Part shown: piece by piece, positions 57,130 to 64,000 of the stretch | Layout: each line of letters starts with the position of its first letter | Position numbering within the stretch: the stretch's first letter is position 1 | From: Mrakia gelida | Lineage: Eukaryota; Basidiomycota; Tremellomycetes; Cystofilobasidiales; Mrakiaceae | Length of the DNA: 64,000 bases | Direction: 5' to 3' | Assembly (NCBI GenBank): GCA_024345305.1 | Contig: BRON01000016.1 | Coordinates: 124,001 to 188,000 of the forward strand | Made by a program: the position numbers and the translations under genes | Notes under the pieces: model-generated | What the model saw: only the letters and a program-made list of their open reading frames with translations | Told to the model about the DNA's origin: nothing | Database searches by the model: none

Positions 57130-58678
57130 TCAAGCGTCCCAGAGGAGCGGCTGGCAGAAGGGTTTGTGTCGGATCCAGTCCTTCTTTTGGTGCTCTGCGA
57201 AGTGAGGGAGAGAAGGAGGAGAAGAGGAGGAGTCAGTGGTAAGTCAAAAGACGCGTCGACGCTCGAGTCGAGCTCACCCGTCGAGCAGTATCGCGAAACA
57301 CGACACTGGAGAACGAAAAGGAAGAGAGAGGTCAGTAATGGAGCTCAAACCCGTGCATCTGAGTAGATAAGAGCAGACTAACCCTCGAACAAGCCTTCAT
57401 CTTAGCAGCATCTCGCACCATGCATTCGTGATGCCTGCAGAACTCCCAACCCGTCGCGCTCATCGAGTCCTGGAACTCTGGATACTTGACTCGAATGTCC
57501 GTCTGCGTCGACACCTCGATGAAGACGAGGAAGCTCAAAGGGAACCTCTTTTCCCAGGGCTTGGACAGGGACTCGCCCTCGCCGAAAAGGTTCTGGAGAC
57601 GCTTTACGACGGCGCCTGCGTTCGCGACGATGGCTGGCTCGAGGGGAGGAGAGAGAGGGAGAGGAGGGGCTCGTTGGGACGGGGTGGAGGCTTTGGAGAA
57701 GACGTAGGCTTCGGCACAGACGTGGATGATGCTCAGGTGAGGGTAGAGGTGGGAGTAACAGTATTTCTCGCCCAAGTTCTGTCGTGGGAGGAGGAGGACG
57801 AGGCGGTTCAGCTCGACTCGTCGCCAGCTCACGTTCCCTCTCTCGCTTCGTTTCTTGGGGAAAGGCGTCGACTCACCAACTTGAAGGCATCGAGAACCTT
57901 TTCGAAGTAGAGGTTTCGAAGCTTGATCGCCAGGTCTGGGTGAAGAGAGAGGTAGTAAGGGAGAAGAGGGGAGGTCGCAGCTCCGTGGAGGATCAAGTCG
58001 AAAGGAGAGGAGAATACCGAGGGTCGAGGCTCGTTGAGAACGCTGGTGACGACCTGAGGAAGTTATTTGGTACAGAAGCAGTACTGGTGTGGGTGGAAAA
58101 GCGTCAGAAGCAGGGAAAGGGGAAAGAAGAGGAAGGAGGGAGACGATGAGGTGGGAAGCGAGATGAAATCGAGCCGACCTCGAAGGTGTTTCCATCCGTT
58201 CCTTCTTTGCGGTTCCACTCGAGGACAGTTCGGACCTGGAAATCAGAGATCCGGCATGAGACTAGGCAAGTCGGGCAAAAAGAGAAGATACAGAAGAGAG
58301 AGGAGGAGGACTGACGAGCTTGCAAAGAGCCTCCTTCTCTCGATCCATCCTCTCCCAAACCTCCTTCCATCCTCCTTCCTTCTCCAACCCAAGAGGCACC
58401 GCCAACTGAAGCATGTGCTCGAGCTGAGGTCTGACGAAGGGTATTCCCTTCCCGGAGAACGAGAGAGGACCGGTGGAGAGCCGGGTGACCGTCGAGAGGT
58501 TCATGTTTCGAAGGCGCTCCGTGATGGCCTTCTCGAGTTGAGCTTTCTGGACGGGATCCATGTTGGGATCGTTGATGGTGACAGGGCTGGCGTTGGCGAA
58601 CTGTGGGAGACCGGGATGGTCGCCTGAGACTTGAGTTTCGTAGAACTGGGTAGGAGGGGGAGGAGGAGGGGAAGACAT
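57130..58678 (-). CDS. MYND-7: intact, divergent MYND-finger protein
   Basis: 361 residues. Exons: 58316-58678, 58179-58235, 57877-58053, 57383-57778, 57278-57305 and 57130-57194; all phases agree. The N-terminus (MSSPPPPPPTQFYETQV) differs from the other copies, and the first exon is three times longer. The finger reads FCRHHECMVRDAAKMKAC, SRCRVSRYCSTEHQKKDW, IRHKPFC. The Cys-x-Arg-Cys junction, the 28-nt finger exon and the EHQ variant are shared with MYND-1 to MYND-6. MYND domains usually bind proline-rich peptides or accompany SET and other domains; no other domain was recognised. It is the only member besides MYND-4 that may be fully functional without special assumptions. Role unknown. 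Confidence 0.82.
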
Positions 58679-59022
58679 GCCGAAGGGGAAAAGTGAAGGG
58701 GAGGTGGAAGTCAGGAGCGAGGGAGGAGCTCGAGTGCAGTCGTCCGTCTTCGCTGGTCACGAACAAATCCGTCGTCAGGGCTTGGTTCGCTACAAAAAAC
58801 CTGACTGAACTCATTCGTGGACCGAGAGGTGAGACCAAACCAAAGCCGTGGAAGGCTAGAATAACAGGGGAAATTGCGTTCAAACGTCGCCGCGTCGCGA
58901 CGTCAACCTTCCTTCGTCTCTTCTCCTTCCTTCGGGGGCTCTTCTTCGAAAATTTCTCCCAGAGAAGACAAAATATTATACCTTGCTAGCTTTTTCGAAG
59001 TCGTTCAGGTGTCCAACCCGCA
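58679..59022. other. Intergenic region PhzF-like / MYND-7
   Basis: 344 bp between the PhzF-like stop and the MYND-7 start, both on the minus strand. It holds the MYND-7 promoter; no motif was assigned. Confidence 0.45.
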
Positions 59023-60575
59023 TCAGATCTCAATCTCCCCTTCGCGATCAACCACTCCCTCCCCTCTCAAACTCAACCTCCCCTCCCCCAAAGGAACAAG
59101 ACCTAGTCTCCCACCTCTCGAACCAACATGATGACTCACCCACTCTACTCCGGTCACCTTGGGAGGCAGACTCGAGAGGAAGAACGGAAGGACGTCGCTG
59201 TGGGCTGAACCTGGGGAATCGACGCGACGAAAGACGAGTGGAAAGGAAGAACGTGAGTTTCCGAGCGATGCATACAAACGACGAGGAAGGGAAGAAGGAG
59301 GAAAGGGAAGAGTGTACGAACCGCAAACTTGATCTTCTGGAGGAACGCAGGTCTTGGGATGGAAGACTCGAACCAGGAAGTCAGGTCGTTCCTCTCCTTT
59401 CGTCGTAGAAGTTGCTGGAGGATGAGATACCAGGCAGACTCCTCGAGGGCCGACGGTGAGCTAATGTAAGAAGCAAGCAAATATGTGCTGTCAGCGTTCC
59501 CGTTCTCTCCTTGCTCAGCCGAAGGCACGGATCGAAAACGACGCGTCGCGGACTTCCAGGGAAGAAGCTCGGCGACCGACTCACCAGCTCCTCCCCCACA
59601 ACCTCCAGACTGCTCAGCGGTCTCTCCTGACCAATCCATTCGACGATGGTATCGAACTTCCCTCGAGAGATGGAAGCGAAGTCGCCCTTTCTTGAGTTTG
59701 GGATTGCTTTGAGGAGGCAACCGAGGATTTGGGATCGCTCGGGCTCAGGGATTGGGGTGGGAGTATCGTGGAGAGGCTGGTGGCGGGGGATGAAGTAAGA
59801 GGAACGATTTGAGTGAGCGATCAGGAAAGGGTGGGGGCACGGAACCGAACGACGTTGGGACTGGGGACGACAAAGCGAGGACGAACGAAGTTGACGTCCG
59901 CGTAAAGAGGCGAGAGTATGTTTGAAGGGAGGATGCCGTGAGTTTGGGTGTGATAGTTGATGAGTCGGAGCGATGGGTTCTGGGACGAGAGGAGGACTGA
60001 GGTGGCGATGGCTGGAGGCAGCAGACGCGTGGAGGAGACAAAAGATCGACGGTGTCAGCTTCTGTAGGGCCGAGAAATGGAGAGCCGCAGGAGACTTACA
60101 TCCATGACCGCATCTGCAAGTCGAAGGAGCGCAGCTCTCAGCCTCAGATAGGAGAGGGGAAGAAAGGAGAGATGAAAGACGAGCGCTCGACGTCGTCTTA
60201 CTCACAAAGGAACGATCTGCCCCGTCGCTGTCGACCACCAAATACTGTAGTCCTTCACCTCATCCGTTCCGCCAGGAATCGGTACGACGAAGCAACACAT
60301 GGGCTGCTGCATCAACCTGCAAGGATTGGTCGAGGTGAGAAGAAGGAGGAGGAGGCGAGTCAGCATCGGACTCGTCCGAGTCGAACTCGAGCTCAGAAGG
60401 AGGAGGAGAAAGGAACTCACAGTCCTGCTGCAGACATCTTCTCCTCTGAGATGGGCTCGTCAAGAAGGAAAACAGCGGCGGGGTTCCCGAGCTTGGTGGG
60501 AGTCGAGTTCGAGCTCGTGAAGGCGTTGACGATGTAGTAGGGAAGGCGAATCGAAGGGGAGGAAAGGGTCGACAT
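59023..60575 (-). CDS. PhzF-like isomerase/epimerase family protein
   Basis: 319 residues in seven exons: 60421-60575, 60206-60316, 60100-60113, 59851-60011, 59585-59776, 59322-59460 and 59023-59210. The start YYIVNAFTSSNSTPTKLGNP has the PhzF N-terminal VxAFT...GNPAAV pattern. DYSIWWSTATGQIVPLCGHG contains the conserved CGH. The second half has GKFDTIVEWI, GPRGVCLVSHP, PDFLVRVFHP, PEDQVCGSAH and the end GRLSLRGEGVVDREGEIEI. The normally conserved catalytic Glu region (xxFT...xE) was not pinned down. Family members catalyse isomerisation or racemisation of small acids; the substrate here is unknown. Intron 59777-59850 has a GTTCGG donor; accepting it removes an apparent stop and keeps phase. 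The 14-nt third exon is a microexon. Confidence 0.85.
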
Positions 60576-60823
60576 GTTTCGGGGGACTGAGAGAGAAGAG
60601 CAACGTAGGTCAGCAAAAAAGACCCAGCTAGGAGGGGGGCGAATTGACTTGTACCTACGAGGCGACTGGCTTCGAGTTAGAAGAGGTGGGCGTCGAAGGA
60701 AGGGGAGGAAAAGGTCAGCTCGAACTGACTCGACCTGGTTTCGGTTGAGTCGCCGACGTTGTTGCCTTCTCGTCGTGGACGTTATGCTCTCGCTGGAACG
60801 CTTCGCGGAAGGTAGAGGATCAT

Positions 60824-61787
60824 CTATGTAAGTGGTGAGATCGATGTGTATGCAAACTGAGGACGACGAATACGAGATCCGAAGGACCGGCTCGACGCGT
60901 CGTAAATCGACCGTGACGGACGAGAATAAAGCGTCGACGATATCAGGCCACCAGCGCTGCGAGAGGAAGAAAGGTAAGATGGGAAGGCGGTGATCAGTGT
61001 CAGAGTGGCGAAAGGAAAGGAAGGGGGAAGGGAAAGCAAGACGAAAACGAAACGCACACGTCGCTGGTTTATCTGCTGGACGATGCAGGCCTTCCCTCGG
61101 CTGAACGTTCTCGGCATCTGTCTCTGGTCCACCAGCATCTCGGGCGAGAGTCACTCGATTCAGCCCGAGTCCCTCGATGAGCTCGGTCCTGATGACTCTG
61201 AGAGTTGGAAGACGACGACAGAGGAGAAGGACGAGAGCGAAGTCAGCCCAAGTTCTTCCTCGACGTCGCCTACGACCACATCGAGCTGCGACGACTTCGT
61301 GAACTCACCGAGTGAATCCCAACTTCTCGTAGAAGTCCCTTCCAGGCTTGTTGTCCGCCAAACAGACCACCAAGGCTCGTCGCTCTTTGCCGTCGCCTCG
61401 TTTAGGCAACACTCCGTCCGTCAACCTCCTCCCCAGTCCCTTCCCCTTCCACTCCTCCAGGAGATACACAGACTGAAGCGTGAGATAGCCATACTCGTCC
61501 TCCTCCTTGGTTGCAGTAGCGAATCCAACGACGTCTCCCGTTGTTGGGTGAACGGCGACGAGGGTGATCTGTTCGGGGTGGTTGAGTCGAAGGAGGAAAT
61601 TGGCTGGGGAGGCGAAGCTTGGGATGTTTGGGAGGTAGGCGATTTGAGCAGGAGTGAGGAGGTCTACGTAGGAGGTTTGCCAGGAAGAAAGGTGGGTGAA
61701 GTGGCCAGAGGGAGCGTCTGAGGGGACAGCGATTCGGATCAGGAGGGGATGACTCGGAGGAGGAGAGGGCGAGGGAGGGAGGGCCAT
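60824..61787 (-). CDS. GNAT family N-acetyltransferase
   Basis: 249 residues in three exons: 61309-61787, 61060-61197 and 60824-60956. The acetyl-CoA motif is YGYLTLQSVYLLEEWKGKGL then GRRLTDG, with the Q/R-x-x-G-x-G/A P-loop written KGKGLG. It is preceded by GDVVGFATATKEE (beta 4) and followed by NKPGRDFYEKLGFTR (motif B). The length exceeds the minimal domain because a C-terminal extension is present. The acyl acceptor cannot be predicted. It is upstream of the PhzF-like gene on the same strand. If the last intron (60957-61059) is retained, the reading frame stays open into the PhzF-like protein. Its start lies 298 bp from the MFS gene, divergently. Confidence 0.86.
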
Positions 61788-62085
61788 TTCTGGTGAGGTG
61801 GGAGCTTTAGGGGGCGATGGTGTAGAACGAGGGAAAAGTTGAAGGGATCTCTGTGGTCTCTACGAAGCCTTTTTGATATTTTTTGATGATGGGAGTGAGC
61901 GAGAGCTCGATGAAAAGTGTCCGACGACCCGACTCGATTTCGGACGAGCTCACCTCTCTCCGTCATCCCCTCCCCTTCCTCCCTTCCTTCAACGCTCAGC
62001 TCCCTCCTCTCTCTCTCGGAACTCCCTTCTCTTCCTTCGCATGGCCACCTTCTGCTCCACTTAACGACAACTCACCAAATCCAGC
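61788..62085. promoter_or_regulatory. Divergent intergenic region, GNAT / MFS transporter
   Basis: 298 bp between the diverging starts, pyrimidine-rich on the MFS side. No motif was assigned. Confidence 0.45.
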
Positions 62086-64000
62086 ATGTCCCTCCACTTG
62101 AAACTCTCTCGCTCTCCCCTTCTTCCCCTCCCTCCGCACCCCGAGATCGAACTCGCAACCTCCCCTTCCTCCCCTCTCCCTTCACCACCGTCCCACCTCG
62201 ACTCAACGAACCCGCTGGATCGCAGCATGGGAAGAAGAGGATCACAACTAGAAGTCACCGACACTCGTAGCTCAGAAGACGAGGATCCCTTGGAGGACGC
62301 AGAGGAGGAGGAGGAGGATCAGCCATCGGAGGAGGACGAGCTCGCTTTGATTCGCAGAGAGAGGGGAGAGAGGTGGTTCGCTCTGTTCGTCGCCTGCTTG
62401 CTATCAGTCGGGAGTCACTAGTGAGTTTAGATCTCGTCCCTCGTTCATCCTTGAGGTGGGGGAGGAGGGAGGGAAGCCGGGAAGGATAGGCGGCGAGCTC
62501 GAGCTCAACCTCCCTTCCTTCCCCCTTCTTCCATTCGCTCGATGCTGATCGGACATCTCTTCGGATCGATTTAACAGTGGAACTCATCTCCTGGGACCGA
62601 TCAAGAGTCGGATCTCTCGCGAGATGGGAGCCTCAAACTCTCAGTTCTCTCTCCTACTTGCAGCTCTCTCGTGAGCGTACCCTCCCGTTCCTCCTTCCCT
62701 CTCTCCAACCTCAACTGAACCCCATCGCCTTTCTTTTTTTGCGTAGCCTCAACAACACCTGGACTCCTCTCGTCGGAGGTCTCTTGACGGCTCGACTCGG
62801 CACTCCTCGAGCATCGATCATGGCGACCTCGCTCATTCTCATTGGACAAGCCACGATCCTCTACTTCACCAGCTCAGGCGCGAACGGAGAGGGATCCATC
62901 AAGGGGATGCTTCTGGGAATTTGGATCTTCTCGTTGGGTGTATCTCCGCTAGCTGTGGTGCAGGAGACAATCAGTTCGTCCTCCTCTCGATGCTCTCGCT
63001 CGAGCGACACCGACCGCGACGCGTCCTCTTCCTCCTCGACTGACTCGCTCTCCCTTACTTTTTCACGCCACCACAGTCGTTCGGTACTTCAGTCACAAGG
63101 GTCTCGGACTCTCTCTCGCTCTCGGCCTCGTCGTCGGGAAAGGAGCCAGCTTCGTCTCAGCCATCACGTCGTACCCTCTTTCGGAGCAGTTCGGTCGACG
63201 AGGTCCTTTCGTTGCCAGCACTCTCCTTGCCTCGTGAGTTTCTCGTCTTTCCATCTCAGAGCTCTCATTGGATCTCCCTCAAAGGTCTATCAGAGATCGC
63301 TGCGACCCGAAGGCTCTAACGCGTCCTCTCTTCTTTCCTCCTCGCCAGGCTGAGCTTCGCTGCCAACATCCTCTACTGCGTCGTTCACTATCGCAATCAC
63401 CTTACCCTCTCTTCCGATACCCCTTCCTCGTCCCTCGATCCAGACGAACTGGCTACCGAGAAGGTCCTCCAACGTCGTCGCGTTCGATTCACCAACCTCT
63501 CCAAGCTCGGCGACTCGTTCTGGATCTTCATCCTTCTCAACATTTTCTCCGGAGCCATCTGGTCTCCCTTTCTTCAACTTTCATCGTGTGTCTATCTCCC
63601 TTCTCTTCTCTCCGATCATCGCTCGTTTCGCTGACCGTCTCTTCGCCCTTCCTCAATCAGCAATCTCATCCAGCGTCGCTACCTCCTTTCCGACGCGACG
63701 AGCGCAAGCTACGCTTCCCTCCTCCTCGCCTTCTCCATTGTTCTCTACCCAACGGCCGGCTGGATCCACGATCACTACCATACCAACTCGAGGGACAAGT
63801 TTATCGTCTATCGGCTCTTCGTCCTAGCTTCGTGCTTGACGTTGTCGTGCTTCGTTTGGCTCGTACTACCTGTGGCTTTGACGAGGAGTCCTGTGCCGGC
63901 GATGATCGCGTTTGGAGGAGGGCATGGATTCGCGACGCTGCTGCTGGTGAGTCTTTCCTCACGTGATCCGAAGAACTTTGCTCTCGAAACGCTTTTTCGC
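62086..64000 (+). CDS. Major facilitator superfamily transporter, MFSD1-like (3' end outside window)
   Basis: Exons seen: 62086-62420, 62578-62670, 62747-62973, 63077-63233, 63349-63585 and 63661-63946, after which a GTGAGT intron runs off the window. About 445 residues are visible. A 110-residue hydrophilic acidic N-terminus precedes RWFALFVACLLSVGSHYGTH (helix 1). Next come MGASNSQFSLLLAALSLNNT, TPLVGGLLTARLG, GLGLSLALGLVVGKGASFVS, a charged central loop, and helices such as YASLLLAFSIVLYPTAGWI. The pattern resembles the MFSD1-type lysosomal/vacuolar transporters; the human relative exports dipeptides. The substrate here is inference only. The start is the first ATG of the open frame. Confidence 0.8.

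Noticed and set aside
59777..59850. In-frame stop in the PhzF-like gene
   Set aside because: It lies inside a GTTCGG...CCACCAG intron whose removal is phase-consistent and leaves family sequence on both sides.
59381..60241. 286-codon minus-strand open frame
   Set aside because: It mixes frames of the PhzF-like gene and its introns; the spliced model explains all family motifs.
1..64000. CRISPR arrays, prophage, insertion sequences, rRNA or tRNA genes
   Set aside because: No direct-repeat/spacer pattern, transposase, phage gene or recognisable stable RNA was found; the gene structure is eukaryotic.

Overview
The window looks like nuclear DNA of a basidiomycete yeast, most probably a Pucciniomycotina/Microbotryomycetes-type red yeast. 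The sequence shows GC-rich, gene-dense DNA, genes on both strands, and many short introns (mostly 60-150 nt) with GTNNGT donors, a GCTGAC-like branch site and CAG acceptors. Codon phase was checked across nearly every exon junction. The lineage assignment is inference.

Layout: 1-744 end of the Snf1 kinase; 1238-2347 thioredoxin-fold protein (-); 2995-4246 MYND-1, frameshifted (+); 5047-5335 weak hypothetical (-); 5863-10247 Zn2Cys6 transcription factor, 17 exons (-); 11237-14172 DUF4246 protein (-); 14832-16174 MYND-2 (+); 16175-19651 no convincing protein gene, but a cluster of nested hairpins; 19652-22158 splicing factor SLT11/RBM22 (+); 22536-23943 MYND-3, frameshifted (-); 24113-25419 MYND-4 (+); 25585-27512 arrestin-like (-); 28269-30971 chaperonin CCT8 (+); 31479-33437 second arrestin-like (+); 33626-36650 AVT/SLC38-type amino acid transporter (-); 36792-38200 MYND-5, frameshifted (+); 38686-42254 GEN1/Yen1 nuclease (+); 42934-44513 F-box-like (-); 44649-45907 MYND-6, frameshifted (+); 46710-48274 F-box-like (-); 48392-49267 MOG1 (+); 49607-53129 Hrp1-type RNA-binding protein (+); 53792-56694 dysferlin-domain protein (+); 57130-58678 MYND-7 (-); 59023-60575 PhzF-like (-); 60824-61787 GNAT acetyltransferase (-); 62086-end MFS transporter (+, runs off the window).

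The single-copy genes are ordinary housekeeping functions: energy sensing, protein folding, splicing, mRNA 3'-end processing, nuclear transport, DNA repair and transport. Interspersed among them is a dispersed family of seven MYND-finger genes plus two F-box-like and two arrestin-like paralogue pairs. Four of the seven MYND copies carry reading-frame breaks, while about 25 kb of coding exons in the other genes carry none apart from one unresolved junction in the DUF4246 gene. Together with the hairpin cluster, this is the most unusual content of the window.

Several genes start head to head with 117-170 bp between start codons (MYND-3/MYND-4, transporter/MYND-5, F-box-1/MYND-6, F-box-2/MOG1), which implies shared bidirectional promoters.
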